From assembly GCF_958304185.1 (NCBI RefSeq), contig NZ_OY284436.1, forward strand, positions 238,934-302,933: DNA of 64,000 nucleotides, given 5' to 3'. The DNA comes from an uncultured Erythrobacter sp. GTDB lineage: Bacteria > Pseudomonadota > Alphaproteobacteria > Sphingomonadales > Sphingomonadaceae. The position numbers and the translations under genes were made by a program. Below the pieces are notes generated by a model. That model saw only the letters and a program-made list of their open reading frames with translations. It did no database searches and had not been told where the DNA came from. Positions 36,634 to 44,921 of the stretch are shown in pieces. Each line of letters starts with the position of its first letter. Position 1 is the first letter of the stretch.

Positions 36634-36649
36634 TGGCACGCACTGTGCA
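36634..36649 (+). promoter_or_regulatory. sigma-54-type promoter in front of candidate small RNA
   Basis: TGGCACGCACTGTGCA keeps the GG and GC dinucleotides with exactly 10 bp between them (consensus TGGCAC-N5-TTGCA; one mismatch in the -12 box). Start would fall near 36660. CATAAT (36648-36653) could instead be a sigma-70 -10 box, but no good -35 box is seen. Confidence 0.5.
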
Positions 36650-36659
36650 TAATACTTGG

Positions 36660-36766
36660 CGGTCCTAATGGTCTTCGAAGCGAGGTGCGACCCTTCCTGG
36701 TCTCCGGGTTGCGCCTCCCCAAAAAGAAAAGCGCTCCGCACTGGTCCTGCGGAGCGCTTTTTTGTT
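36660..36766 (+). ncRNA. candidate small regulatory RNA (~105 nt)
   Basis: Between a sigma-54-like promoter and a strong terminator. Hairpin 1 pairs AGGTGCGACCC (36683-36693) with GGGTTGCGCCT (36706-36716) over 11 bp including two G-U pairs, with a 12-nt C/U-rich loop. A linker CCCCAAAAAGA follows, then the terminator stem. C/U-rich loops resemble anti-Shine-Dalgarno motifs of alphaproteobacterial trans-acting RNAs. No convincing reading frame covers it. Family not recognised. Confidence 0.5.
36728..36766 (+). terminator. strong rho-independent terminator
   Basis: A perfect 13-bp stem, AAAGCGCTCCGCA (36728-36740) with TGCGGAGCGCTTT (36748-36760), 7-nt loop, then a T run. An A run on the left side could make it bidirectional. 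Confidence 0.9.
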
Positions 36767-36963
36767 TTCTAGCCCTCAAACGCCGGGCGCAGCGGGTGTC
36801 CAGCCTGCGGCTGTTCAGCTTTGCTTCCCACGATGCTTGGTTGTTGGGCTGACCGGCCGGCGCGCAGTCGCGCTTGCGGCCCTTTGGGCCGAACTTACGT
36901 TTTTAGAATAAGCGCTGGCTTCGGTCGCTCTGCGACCGCAAGGGCGACTGCCCGCCCGCAGCG
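36767..36963. other. non-coding stretch, GC-rich short hairpins
   Basis: No supported gene. It contains several short self-complementary pieces such as GGCCCTTTGGGCC, and nothing I can assign. Confidence 0.4.
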
Positions 36964-37015
36964 ACGGGGCCTTCAGGCCCCGTGAGCGAGGATTTCGCAC
37001 GCCGGAGGGCGTGCG
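36964..37015 (-). terminator. paired hairpins downstream of grxD, possible terminator
   Basis: Two strong hairpins past the grxD stop: CGCACGCC/GGCGTGCG (36996-37015) and ACGGGGCC/GGCCCCGT (36964-36983). No long T run follows on the minus strand, so termination is likely but not certain. Confidence 0.5.
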
Positions 37016-37020
37016 GAAAA

Positions 37021-37347
37021 TCAAACCTTAGCAACACCGCTTTGGTCCATCAGCTGCTGCAATTCGCCCGCTTCGAACATCTCCATCATGATGTCGCTGC
37101 CGCCGATGAATTCGCCCTTCACGTAAAGCTGCGGGATGGTCGGCCAGTCGGAGAAGGCCTTGATGCCCTGACGGACTTCCATGTCCTGCAACACGTCGAC
37201 GCTTTCAAACGCCACGCCGAGGTGGTCGAGGATGGCAATGGCCTTGCTGGAAAAGCCGCATTGGGGGAACAGCGGCGTCCCCTTCATGAACAAGACGACG
37301 TCATTGCTGGTGACAAGATCGGAGATACGGGAATTGGCGTCGGACAT
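37021..37347 (-). CDS. grxD: monothiol glutaredoxin, Grx4 type
   Basis: A 108-aa protein with the monothiol CGFS motif (Cys30 in FPQCGFSSKA), preceded by FMKGTP and followed by WPTIPQLYVKGEFIGGSDI, which contains the cis-Pro and glutathione-binding residues. Grx4 proteins carry [2Fe-2S] clusters together with BolA proteins. The bolA gene is directly upstream (37389-37622), 41 bp away, matching that partnership. Confidence 0.97.
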   Translation of the reverse strand: MSDANSRISDLVTSNDVVLFMKGTPLFPQCGFSSKAIAILDHLGVAFESVDVLQDMEVRQGIKAFSDWPTIPQLYVKGEFIGGSDIMMEMFEAGELQQLMDQSGVAKV

Positions 37348-37388
37348 GGTGCGTTGCGCCCCTGATGCTTTGGGTGGGTGTTGCGTAA

Positions 37389-37622
37389 TTACGTGGGGAC
37401 CACAGTGGTGACTTGCAAGGCGTGCAGTTCCCCGCCCATGCGTCCGCCAAACGCGGCATAGACCAGTTTGTGCTGCGCCACGCGGCTGAGACCGGCGAAT
37501 TGCGGCGCGGTGACGGTGGCCGCCCAGTGGTCATCATCCCCGGCAAGATCGGTCAGTTCAACTGTCGCGCCGGGCAGCGCGGCAAGGATGGCCTCTTCGA
37601 TCGCCGCAGCGGACATCGGCAT
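37389..37622 (-). CDS. bolA: BolA/IbaG family protein
   Basis: A 77-aa protein with the BolA core VAQHKLVYAAFGGRMGGELHALQVTTV. Members bind a [2Fe-2S] cluster with Grx4, encoded just downstream, and act in iron-sulphur trafficking or regulation. ATG 37616 is a possible alternative start. It is 3 bp after the DUF1476 stop, so the three genes are probably co-transcribed. Confidence 0.94.
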   Translation of the reverse strand: MPMSAAAIEEAILAALPGATVELTDLAGDDDHWAATVTAPQFAGLSRVAQHKLVYAAFGGRMGGELHALQVTTVVPT

Positions 37623-37625
37623 GGC

Positions 37626-37949
37626 TTAGACCTCGCCGAACAGTTGGCGCCGGGCTTCGACGGTCATTTCTTCCAGCTTGGCCCGGATGTCGGCTTCGCT
37701 GACATCGGACTGCGCCGCGGTCAGATCGCCGAGCAGCTTGCGCACCACATCCTCATCGCCCGACTCCTCGAAATCGGCCTGCACCACCGCCTTGCGATAG
37801 GCGTCGGTTTCTTCCGGGGTGAGCTTCATCAAGCCGGCTGCCCATTCGCCCAGCAGGCGGTTGCGGCGCGCGGCGATGCGGAAGGCGGTGTCATTGTCGA
37901 GCGCGAACTTGGCTTCCTCGGCGCGTTCGCGATCCTTGAAGTCGGTCAT
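37626..37949 (-). CDS. F1-ATPase inhibitory zeta subunit (DUF1476)
   Basis: 107 aa from ATG 37949 (MTDFKDRERAEEAKFALDND); a longer frame to 38039 lacks support because the family starts at MT-x-F-x-DRE. The sequence AFRIAARRNRLLGEWAAGLM and ADFEESGDEDVVRKLLGDL is typical of DUF1476. In Paracoccus this protein is the zeta subunit that blocks ATP hydrolysis by F1Fo-ATP synthase through its N-terminus. The ATP synthase genes are not in the window. Confidence 0.92.
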   Translation of the reverse strand: MTDFKDRERAEEAKFALDNDTAFRIAARRNRLLGEWAAGLMKLTPEETDAYRKAVVQADFEESGDEDVVRKLLGDLTAAQSDVSEADIRAKLEEMTVEARRQLFGEV

Positions 37950-38038
37950 GTGCTTGCGTGTCCCTTCCGATACGATCCGCGCCAAGCGATAGAGGCGGGC
38001 GGGCGCAGCTTCAAGCGGGAAGCCGCGCCCACAAGCCA

Positions 38039-39037
38039 CTAATCCATCGTCACGACAAGCTTGCCCACGGCCTCGCGCGCTTCGAGCTTGGCGATGGCGT
38101 CGCCTGCGCGGGCGAGGGGGAAGGTCTCGCTGACCAGCGGGTCGATTTTGCCGGCCTTCATCAGGTCGAACAGCTCGTTCACCTGCGCATGGAAGGCCTC
38201 AGGCTCACGCGCGGTGAAGGCGCCCCAGAACACGCCGCAGATGTCGCAGGACTTCAGCAGGGTGAGGTTGAGCGGCATCTTGGCGATCCCGGCGGGGAAG
38301 CCGACGACGAGGAAGCGGCCTTCCCAGGCGATGGCGCGCAGGGCAGGCTCGGAATACTGCCCGCCGACGATGTCATAGACGATGTTCGCACCATCCGGGC
38401 CGCAAGCCTTCTTGAAGGCCTCGGCCAGCGCCTTTGACGCGTCCTTGTCCATCGCCTCGCGCGGGTAGATCACGACCTCGTCGGCTCCGGCTGTGCGGGC
38501 GACTTCACCCTTGGCCTCGGACGAGACGGCGGCAACCACGCGCGCGCCGAAAGCCTTGGCCAGTTCGATGGCGGAAAGACCAACGCCGCCCGCAGCACCA
38601 AGGATCAAGACAGTGTCGCCCGCCTTGATATGGCCGCGATCCTTCAGCCCGTGGATCGTGGTGCCGTAGGTCATCAGCAGGCTCGCCGCCTTTTCGAACT
38701 GCACGCCGTCCGGCACCGCGAACATCCGGCCAGAGGGCACCACGATCTTTTCGGCGAGACCGCCATTGCCGATCCCGGCCAGCACCCGGTCACCGACCGC
38801 AAAGCCTTCGACGCCTTCGCCGAGCGCTTCGATCACGCCCGAAATCTCACCGCCGGGCGAAAAGGGGCGCTGCGGCTTGAACTGGTACATATCGCGGATG
38901 ATCAACCCGTCGGGATAGTTGATCGCGCAGGCCTTGACCGCGACCAGCACTTCGCCCTTGCCGGGAGTGGGGGTCTCGACCTCGTCGAGGGTCAGCGTTT
39001 CAGGCCCACCAATAGCGTGGGTGCGAATGGCTTTCAT
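38039..39037 (-). CDS. zinc-independent NADPH:quinone oxidoreductase (MDR family)
   Basis: A 332-aa medium-chain dehydrogenase/reductase. It has the quinone-reductase pattern CAINYPDGLIIRDMYQFKP (no zinc ligands), GDRVLAGIGNGGLAE and the NADPH-binding loop VLILGAAGGVGLSAIELAKAFGA. It reduces quinones or enones using NADPH; the precise substrate is unknown. Confidence 0.92.
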   Translation of the reverse strand: MKAIRTHAIGGPETLTLDEVETPTPGKGEVLVAVKACAINYPDGLIIRDMYQFKPQRPFSPGGEISGVIEALGEGVEGFAVGDRVLAGIGNGGLAEKIVVPSGRMFAVPDGVQFEKAASLLMTYGTTIHGLKDRGHIKAGDTVLILGAAGGVGLSAIELAKAFGARVVAAVSSEAKGEVARTAGADEVVIYPREAMDKDASKALAEAFKKACGPDGANIVYDIVGGQYSEPALRAIAWEGRFLVVGFPAGIAKMPLNLTLLKSCDICGVFWGAFTAREPEAFHAQVNELFDLMKAGKIDPLVSETFPLARAGDAIAKLEAREAVGKLVVTMD

Positions 39038-39061
39038 GGTGTCTCTCCCTTGGAATCTGTT

Positions 39062-39661
39062 TCAGGCGGCGGTGCCGCGCATCAGCCACGGCTGACCGGC
39101 GGTGCGGCTCGCCTCGAAGCCGCCGATGGCCTCTCCCCGCGCCATCGTCAGCCCGACCTCGTCCAAGCCGTTCAGCAGACAGTGCTTACGGAAAGGGTCG
39201 ATGTCGAAGGTGAAGCGGTCCTGATAGGGGGTGGTTACAGTCTGCGCCTCAAGGTCGATGCAGATTGCGAGCCCCTCACGCGCCACTTCCAGCAGCCGGT
39301 CCACCGCGTCCTGCGGCAGCACCACCGGCAAGATGCCGTTCTTCACAGCGTTCCCCGAATGGATGTCGGAAAAGCTCGGCGCGATGACCACGCGGATGCC
39401 AAGGTCGAGCATCGCCCAAGCCGCGTGCTCGCGGCTCGACCCGCAGCCATAATTGTCGCCCGCGATCAGGATCGGCGCGCCTTTGTAGGCGGGATCGTCG
39501 AAGACATTGCCAGGCTCTTCCCGCAGCACCTCGAACGCGCCTGCGCCAAGCCCGTCGCGGCTGATGGTCTTGAGCCACTTGGCCGGAATGATGATGTCGG
39601 TATCGACGTTCTTGAGGCCGAGCGGGATGGCGCGGCCTTCGACGCGGGTCAGCGGTTGCAT
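39062..39661 (-). CDS. leuD: 3-isopropylmalate dehydratase small subunit
   Basis: 199 aa from ATG 39661 ([27 protein letters not shown]). The swivel domain shows [16 protein letters not shown] and [20 protein letters not shown]. With LeuC it isomerises 2- to 3-isopropylmalate in leucine synthesis. A longer upstream frame to 39808 overlaps the small membrane protein gene in another frame and is not supported by family length. Confidence 0.97.
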   Translation of the reverse strand: MQPLTRVEGRAIPLGLKNVDTDIIIPAKWLKTISRDGLGAGAFEVLREEPGNVFDDPAYKGAPILIAGDNYGCGSSREHAAWAMLDLGIRVVIAPSFSDIHSGNAVKNGILPVVLPQDAVDRLLEVAREGLAICIDLEAQTVTTPYQDRFTFDIDPFRKHCLLNGLDEVGLTMARGEAIGGFEASRTAGQPWLMRGTAA

Positions 39662-39674
39662 CGGGCGGTTGTCC

Positions 39675-39851
39675 TCAATCTGTTTGCGGCGGCTCGCCCG
39701 ACGGAATCGCCCCGGGCTGCGTCGGCTCGTTCGGCTTTTTCTTGCGCTTGTTCGTGTAGAGCAGCGCGGCAGCAATGGCTGCCGATCCGATGGCACCGGC
39801 AGCAGCAATCGCGGCGTTGCGGGTGGTGTTCGATTTGGGCTTGTCGGTCAT
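39675..39851 (-). CDS. small membrane protein between leuC and leuD
   Basis: A 58-aa frame: polar start [12 protein letters not shown], a hydrophobic Ala/Ile-rich segment at about 13-33 ([20 protein letters not shown]), a basic stretch TNKRKKKP and a Pro-rich tail. One membrane segment with a positive flank is predicted. It starts 45 bp after the leuC stop and ends 13 bp before leuD, in a different frame from both, consistent with an operon member. Function unknown. Confidence 0.65.
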   Translation of the reverse strand: MTDKPKSNTTRNAAIAAAGAIGSAAIAAALLYTNKRKKKPNEPTQPGAIPSGEPPQTD

Positions 39852-39896
39852 GATGTTACCTTGCGCCTCACGCGGCGGGGTTTCAAGGGGCTGGCG

Positions 39897-41327
39897 TCAC
39901 ACCAGTTCGCGCACGTCGGTGAGCCGCCCGGTGACAGCGGCAGCAGCGGCCATCGCGGGCGACACGAGGTGCGTGCGCGCGCCAGGGCCTTGGCGACCGA
40001 CGAAATTGCGGTTGCTGGTCGAAGCGCAGCGTTCGCCCGGTGGCACCTTGTCGGGGTTCATGCCCAGACACGCCGAGCAGCCTGGTTCGCGCCATTCAAA
40101 ACCCGCGTCAGTAAAGATGCGGTCGAGGCCCTCGTCCTCAGCCTGCGCCTTGACCAGACCCGACCCCGGCACGACGATGGCCCAGCGGACATTGTCAGCC
40201 TTGTGGCGGCCCTTGAGGATCGCGGCGGCGGCGCGCAGGTCTTCGATCCGGCTGTTGGTGCAGGAGCCGATGAAGACGTTCTCGATCGGCACCTCAGTCA
40301 TCGGCGTCCCGGGGACAAGACCCATGTAATCGAGACTCTTTTGCACAGCGACCCGCTTGGACTCGTCGGCGAAATCTGCGGGGGAGGGCACGCGTCCGCC
40401 GATTGCCACCACGTCTTCGGGGCTGGTGCCCCAGGTGACGCTCGGCTCCACATCGGCGGCGTTGATCGTGACCGACTTGGCGAACATCGCGCCATGATCG
40501 CTGTGAAGCGTGCGCCAATACGCAACTGCCGCGTCCCATTCCGCGCCTTGCGGGGCCATCGGGCGGCCCTTGATGTAGGCAAAGGTGGTGTCATCCGGCG
40601 CGATCAGTCCGGCGCGCGCGCCAGCCTCGATGCTCATGTTGCAGACCGTGAGGCGTTCCTCGACCGTCATACGCTCGAACACGGTTCCGCGATATTCGAT
40701 GACGTAGCCCGAACCGCCCGCTGCGCCGATCCGGCCGATGATGTGGAGGATCAGATCCTTCGCACTGATGCCGGGGCCAAGATCGCCTTCGACGCGGACT
40801 TCCATCGGCTTCGATTGCTGGAGCAGCAGCGTCTGCGTCGCCAGCACATGTTCGACTTCGCTCGTCCCGATCCCGAACGCCAGCGCGCCGAGCCCGCCGT
40901 GACAGGCGGTGTGCGAATCGCCGCAGACGATGGTGGTGCCCGGAAGCGAGAAGCCCTGCTCCGGCCCGACCACGTGGACGATGCCTTGTTCTTTGGCGTT
41001 CGCAGGAATGTAGCGGATGCCGAACGCCGGGGCGTTGACTTCGAGCGCGGCGAGCTGCGCTGCGCTTTCGGCGTCGGCAATCGGCATTGGCCTGCCGTTG
41101 GCGTCCTGTCGCGCGGTTGTCGGCAGGTTGTGATCGGGTACGGCGAGAGTAAGCTCGGGCCGCCGCACCGGCCGCCCAGCCACTTTCAGCGCCTCGAAGG
41201 CTTGCGGGCTGGTGACTTCATGCACCAGATGGCGGTCGATATAGATCAGCGCCGTCCCATCATCGCGCGTCTCCACGACATGCGCGTCCCAGATCTTTTC
41301 GTAGAGGGTGCGAGGGCGGCTAGCCAT
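39897..41327 (-). CDS. leuC: 3-isopropylmalate dehydratase large subunit
   Basis: 476 aa from ATG 41327 ([18 protein letters not shown]), the usual family start; ATG 41339 and 41402 are upstream options. Aconitase-family 4Fe-4S ligands are visible: Cys in GSCTNSR and the two Cys of GCSACLGMN. Other blocks: [48 protein letters not shown]. Leucine biosynthesis, cytosolic, acting with LeuD. Confidence 0.98.
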   Translation of the reverse strand: MASRPRTLYEKIWDAHVVETRDDGTALIYIDRHLVHEVTSPQAFEALKVAGRPVRRPELTLAVPDHNLPTTARQDANGRPMPIADAESAAQLAALEVNAPAFGIRYIPANAKEQGIVHVVGPEQGFSLPGTTIVCGDSHTACHGGLGALAFGIGTSEVEHVLATQTLLLQQSKPMEVRVEGDLGPGISAKDLILHIIGRIGAAGGSGYVIEYRGTVFERMTVEERLTVCNMSIEAGARAGLIAPDDTTFAYIKGRPMAPQGAEWDAAVAYWRTLHSDHGAMFAKSVTINAADVEPSVTWGTSPEDVVAIGGRVPSPADFADESKRVAVQKSLDYMGLVPGTPMTEVPIENVFIGSCTNSRIEDLRAAAAILKGRHKADNVRWAIVVPGSGLVKAQAEDEGLDRIFTDAGFEWREPGCSACLGMNPDKVPPGERCASTSNRNFVGRQGPGARTHLVSPAMAAAAAVTGRLTDVRELV

Positions 41328-41455
41328 GATCGGGTCCATTATTCGGGGGTGAGAGTGCGGCCCAATAGTCACGATTGCCGAGCCGTGGCAAGATTGCGGC
41401 AATTCATCGACACGCCTTGGTGGAAATTGTCATAATCTTGCGCTAGCTTACAGCC

Positions 41456-41872
41456 ATGTCAGCAAACGAATCCCCCGCCGTGGCCTTTCTTCACCCGATT
41501 ACCGTCCAGCCGGGCGACATCGACTTCATGGGCCACGTCAATAATGCGCGGTACCTCAACTGGGTACAGGATGCGGTGCTGGCGCACTGGCGGGGGATCG
41601 CTCCGGCTGAGGATGTGGCGACCAAGGCGTGGGTCGCGCTCAAGCACGAGATCACGTATCGCAAGCCCGCCTTCCTCGAAGACGACGTGATCGCCCAGAC
41701 CGTGCTCGAACGCTTCAACGGCGCGCGCGCGTTTTATTCGACGCTGATCAAGCGCGGCGAAGAGGTACTAGCCGAAGTGCAATCGAGCTGGTGCTGCATC
41801 GATGCTGAAACTCTGCGCCCGGCGCGCATCGGCGAGCATCTGCGCGAATTCTTCTTCCCCAAGGTTGAGTGA
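41456..41872 (+). CDS. acyl-CoA thioesterase, hotdog fold (4HBT/YbgC type)
   Basis: A 138-aa hotdog protein with the FcbC/YbgC-like motif DIDFMGHVNNARYLNWVQDAVL, where the Asp is the usual catalytic residue, then YRKPAFLEDDVIAQTVL. It hydrolyses acyl-CoA thioesters; chain preference unknown. Single gene divergent from leuC. Confidence 0.9.
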   Translation: MSANESPAVAFLHPITVQPGDIDFMGHVNNARYLNWVQDAVLAHWRGIAPAEDVATKAWVALKHEITYRKPAFLEDDVIAQTVLERFNGARAFYSTLIKRGEEVLAEVQSSWCCIDAETLRPARIGEHLREFFFPKVE

Positions 41873-42047
41873 GGGAACGGGCCTCCCGATCTCCAGGGTA
41901 TCGGTCGCCCTTCCGCAGCGAGAACCATTACGACGTTGGATGGCCGCTCTATGGCCGCGTGAATTATATTCGTTTCCTAACAAGTGATGTTGCAATTCGG
42001 GCAGCAATGCCTGTGGGTGATTGCATGTTACCAGCTAGGAAATCGTT

Positions 42048-42329
42048 ATGACCGAAGAACGCATCACTGAAACGCGCACGCCTGAAGGCAATACTCACAC
42101 CACCACCACAATCGTTTCCGACCGGCCAAGCTCTGGCGGCGGCACCAAGTGGGTCGGTTTGATCGTTTTGGTTCTGATCGCAGTGGCGGCATTGTTTGTG
42201 TTCTCGCAGATGAGCGATTCCGAAGCGGCCAAGGATGCTGCCGTTGGCGAAGCCGCTCAACAGGTGGGCGATGCTGCCGAGCAGGTCGGCGCAGCGGCCG
42301 AAGAGGCCGTCGATAAGGTCACGGAATGA
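42048..42329 (+). CDS. small single-pass membrane protein
   Basis: 93 aa: a Thr-rich polar start (MTEERITETRTPEGNTHTTTT), one membrane helix at about 34-53 (KWVGLIVLVLIAVAALFVFSQ) and an Ala/Glu/Val amphipathic tail (AAQQVGDAAEQVGAAAEEAVDKV) with heptad-like spacing. It starts with GGAAATCGTT before the ATG. Next to a GlsB-like gene, so a stress or envelope role is possible. Function unknown. Confidence 0.75.
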   Translation: MTEERITETRTPEGNTHTTTTIVSDRPSSGGGTKWVGLIVLVLIAVAALFVFSQMSDSEAAKDAAVGEAAQQVGDAAEQVGAAAEEAVDKVTE

Positions 42330-42469
42330 GCGCAGCGCTAATTCTCTGAGCGGCTCTTTTGTCGGCAGGATAGATGTCACTGGCAGGCTCGGCGCGCCAG
42401 ACTTGGCCAAGATGGTCGACCAAGCGACGCTGACTTTCCGCAGTGGTGATACAGATTGGAAAAACTGAA

Positions 42470-42724
42470 ATGAACTTGATAATCCTTTTGATCGTCGGCG
42501 GTTTGATCGGCTGGGTCGCCAGTATGTTGGTCGGCGGCGGCGGCGGTATTCTGATGAATGTTGTCGTGGGAATTGTGGGCGCGCTGCTCGCCGGATTTCT
42601 TCTCAATCCCTTGATTGGCGGCGGCAACATCCTGAGCGGCGATCTCAGCCTGAGCGCGATAGCCGTCTCGCTGCTGGGCTCGATCATTCTGCTGGCGGCC
42701 CTCAATCTGCTTCGCCGGCGGTAG
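42470..42724 (+). CDS. GlsB/YeaQ/YmgE-family small membrane protein
   Basis: 84 aa from ATG 42470 (MNLIILLIVGGLIGWVASMLVGG). It has three hydrophobic segments with Gly-rich turns (GGGGGILMNVVVGIVGALLAGFLL) as in transglycosylase-associated/YeaQ proteins, which are often stress induced. The final RRR is cytoplasmic-like. A terminator follows at 42750. Confidence 0.92.
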   Translation: MNLIILLIVGGLIGWVASMLVGGGGGILMNVVVGIVGALLAGFLLNPLIGGGNILSGDLSLSAIAVSLLGSIILLAALNLLRRR

Positions 42725-42749
42725 GACTGAATAGCATAGGTTAGTGACC

Positions 42750-42783
42750 AAAACGCCGGTGTCCCTAGGGGCGCCGGCGTTTT
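42750..42783 (+). terminator. rho-independent terminator after the GlsB-like gene
   Basis: AAAACGCCGG (42750-42759) pairs with CCGGCGTTTT (42774-42783), a 10-bp stem with the T run inside the right arm. Confidence 0.85.
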
Positions 42784-42879
42784 GTTGTGCGCGATGCAGC
42801 TTCGCGCAAACGCAATTGCCTTAGAGGCCGCGCGGTCTATACGCATCTGCATGGCTTGCCCGTGCGTATCCTTCGTTCG

Positions 42880-43707
42880 ATGAACCCGCATTTTGTCCCA
42901 GGCTTCACGCTGCCTAAGCGGACCTTGCAGAGCGCCATCGGCCTCGCGCTGGCGCTGGCGATTGCCGGGAGCTGGCTGGGCATCCACGCTTACGGGATGT
43001 TCGTTTTCGAACTGACGTGGAGCAATTGGCCATTCGCGCTCGCGCTGGCAGCGGTGCAATGCTGGCTTTCCGTCGGTGTGTTCATTGTCTGCCACGATGC
43101 AATGCACGGGACGCTGGTGCCCGGCAAGCCGCGCATCAACGGAGCAATCGGCGCGGTGCTGCTGGCGCTTTATGCGGGGTTCGCATGGAAGCAGCTGCGC
43201 GATGCGCATTTCGATCATCACAAGCTGGCCGGCCGTCCGGGCGATCCCGATTTCGACGAGCACAATCCGGGCAATTTCCTGCGCTGGTACGCCACCTTCT
43301 TCCGGCGCTATTTCGGCTGGCGCTCGGTCCTGTTTGTGCACACCGTGGTGGGCATCTACTGGCTGGTGCTGGATATTCCGATGGTGCAGATCGTGATGCT
43401 CTATGGACTGCCTGCACTGGGATCATCGCTCCAGCTGTTCTACTTCGGCACCTTCCGCCCGCACCGCCACGCGCCGGGCGAGGATGCGGCGGACTTTGCT
43501 GCCAAACCCTTCACTGACCGCCACAACACCCGCAGCGAGGATTTCGGCACGCTCGCCAGCCTCGCCTCGTGCTTCCATTTCGGCTATCATCTCGAACACC
43601 ACCGCCGCCCCGATGTGCCGTGGTGGGCGCTGCCGGGCGCGCGCCGGGCTGGGGTGGGCCGCCCTGATACGTTCGAACGCGAATTGATTGAGAAGGTGCC
43701 TGCATGA
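42880..43707 (+). CDS. crtW: beta-carotene ketolase
   Basis: 275 aa from ATG 42880; no good Shine-Dalgarno, and the frame is open further upstream (GTG 42862, ATG 42787). Integral-membrane di-iron protein with His boxes HDAMH (72-76), HFDHH (110-114), HRH and HLEHH. CrtW adds 4-keto groups to beta-ionone rings. Its stop overlaps crtZ (ATGA, 43704-43707), so the pair would make ketolated and hydroxylated carotenoids such as astaxanthin or adonixanthin. Confidence 0.95.
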   Translation: MNPHFVPGFTLPKRTLQSAIGLALALAIAGSWLGIHAYGMFVFELTWSNWPFALALAAVQCWLSVGVFIVCHDAMHGTLVPGKPRINGAIGAVLLALYAGFAWKQLRDAHFDHHKLAGRPGDPDFDEHNPGNFLRWYATFFRRYFGWRSVLFVHTVVGIYWLVLDIPMVQIVMLYGLPALGSSLQLFYFGTFRPHRHAPGEDAADFAAKPFTDRHNTRSEDFGTLASLASCFHFGYHLEHHRRPDVPWWALPGARRAGVGRPDTFERELIEKVPA

Positions 43708-44240
43708 GCTGGCTCGCAATTTTCCTGACTGTGATGTCCTCGCTGATCGGAATGGAGCTGTTCGCGTGGGTTGCGCACAAGTATATCATGCACGGCTGGG
43801 GCTGGGGCTGGCACCGCGACCATCACGAACCGCATGACAATGTGCTGGAGAAGAATGATCTGTTCGCTGTGGTGTTCGGCACCATCAACGCTGCGATGTA
43901 TATCTACGGCTCGCTTTACTGGGACTGGCTGTGGTGGTTCGCGGTCGGCATCACGCTCTACGGCATCATCTACACGCTGGTGCATGATGGCCTGGTCCAT
44001 CAGCGCTACTGGAAGTGGGTGCCGCGCAAGGGTTACGCCAAGCGGCTGGTGCAGGCGCACAAGCTCCATCATGCGACGATCGGCAAAGAAGGCGGTGTCA
44101 GCTTCGGCTTCGTCTTCGCGCGCGATCCGGCCAAGCTGAAGGCTGAGCTGAAGGCGCAGAAGGAAGCCGGAATTGCCGTCGTGCGTGACAGCGTTGGCGC
44201 GGGCGGTGACGGCTTCGAGACAGTGGGCCGCAATCTCTAG
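43704..44240 (+). CDS. crtZ: beta-carotene hydroxylase
   Basis: A 178-aa membrane di-iron hydroxylase with the CrtZ His boxes HKYIMH, HRDHH, HDGLVH and HKLHH. It adds 3-hydroxyl groups to beta-ionone rings. Translationally coupled to crtW. Other carotenoid genes (crtE, crtB, crtI, crtY) are not in the window. Confidence 0.96.
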   Translation: MSWLAIFLTVMSSLIGMELFAWVAHKYIMHGWGWGWHRDHHEPHDNVLEKNDLFAVVFGTINAAMYIYGSLYWDWLWWFAVGITLYGIIYTLVHDGLVHQRYWKWVPRKGYAKRLVQAHKLHHATIGKEGGVSFGFVFARDPAKLKAELKAQKEAGIAVVRDSVGAGGDGFETVGRNL

Positions 44241-44246
44241 GGCGAC

Positions 44247-44420
44247 TTAGTCCCAAAGCTTCCTCAAAAATCCGACGGCCGCAGCGATCCATGCAACCAG
44301 CATGGCGAAGACGAAGGCGACTCCGGCAGCGACTTCCCAGCCGATCAGGCTCAGCGGATAGCTGGCGAAAAGGGCCGCCCCCATGACGACCATGCACCAA
44401 AGGACGACCTTTTGGCTCAC
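44247..44420 (-). CDS. small two-helix membrane protein
   Basis: 57 aa starting with GTG 44420, preceded by GGAG at a suitable distance. Two hydrophobic segments (VVLWCMVVMGAALFASYPL and GVAFVFAMLVAWIAAAVGFL) separated by SLIGWEVA, ending RKLWD. It lies 35 bp after the VOC gene stop on the same strand and 6 bp from convergent crtZ. Function unknown; not a recognised family. Confidence 0.55.
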   Translation of the reverse strand: MSQKVVLWCMVVMGAALFASYPLSLIGWEVAAGVAFVFAMLVAWIAAAVGFLRKLWD

Positions 44421-44455
44421 TCGTGCTCCGCCTGCAGCATCGTTTTGGGAATGCG

Positions 44456-44836
44456 TCAGCCGCCAAGCTGCGTCAGGCTGAGGTTATTACCTTCGGGATC
44501 GTGAAACCATGCGATTTTGGTGCCTGATCCGGGGTGGGTCCAAACCCCGTCCCTGTCCTGTCCAAAGCCTTCGTAGATGGCAAACGCCACGCCTTTTTCC
44601 GTCAGCGCTGCGATTTCGGCGCCGATGTCGTCGACCTGCCAGCCGAGCACGGTGTGAGGGTTGGGCTGGTGGACCTCGACCTTGGTGAGCCGGAGCAGGG
44701 TGCCAGCCAGATCATAACTGATCGCAAAGGGATCCTCTCCCGTTTCGGTAAGGCCGACAATTTCGGTGTAGAAGGCCCGCGCTTTGGGCAGATCGGCGGC
44801 AAGCACAAAGCAAACGGGTTTCGCATCGGTCAGCAT
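44456..44836 (-). CDS. VOC-family (glyoxalase/bleomycin-resistance-like) protein
   Basis: A 126-aa protein with two beta-alpha-beta-beta-beta modules: KPVCFVLAADLPKARAFYTEIVGL at the start and FHDPEGNNLSLTQLGG at the end, the latter with the usual metal-site Glu region. Substrate unknown. Confidence 0.9.
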   Translation of the reverse strand: MLTDAKPVCFVLAADLPKARAFYTEIVGLTETGEDPFAISYDLAGTLLRLTKVEVHQPNPHTVLGWQVDDIGAEIAALTEKGVAFAIYEGFGQDRDGVWTHPGSGTKIAWFHDPEGNNLSLTQLGG

Positions 44837-44921
44837 GCTGGTCCTCCCTACTAAGGGCGACTCGTGCGATGGAGCCGCACCCCTACGAAACCTACGCCCT
44901 CAGGCTGATGCCGCCAACCGT

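Noticed and set aside
36439-36852. 137-aa plus-strand reading frame across the small-RNA region
   Set aside because: No Shine-Dalgarno, starts inside the Nudix gene on the other strand, and runs through a perfect terminator hairpin; a non-coding explanation fits better.
39507-41435. 642-aa plus-strand reading frame
   Set aside because: Antisense shadow of leuC, the small membrane protein and leuD.
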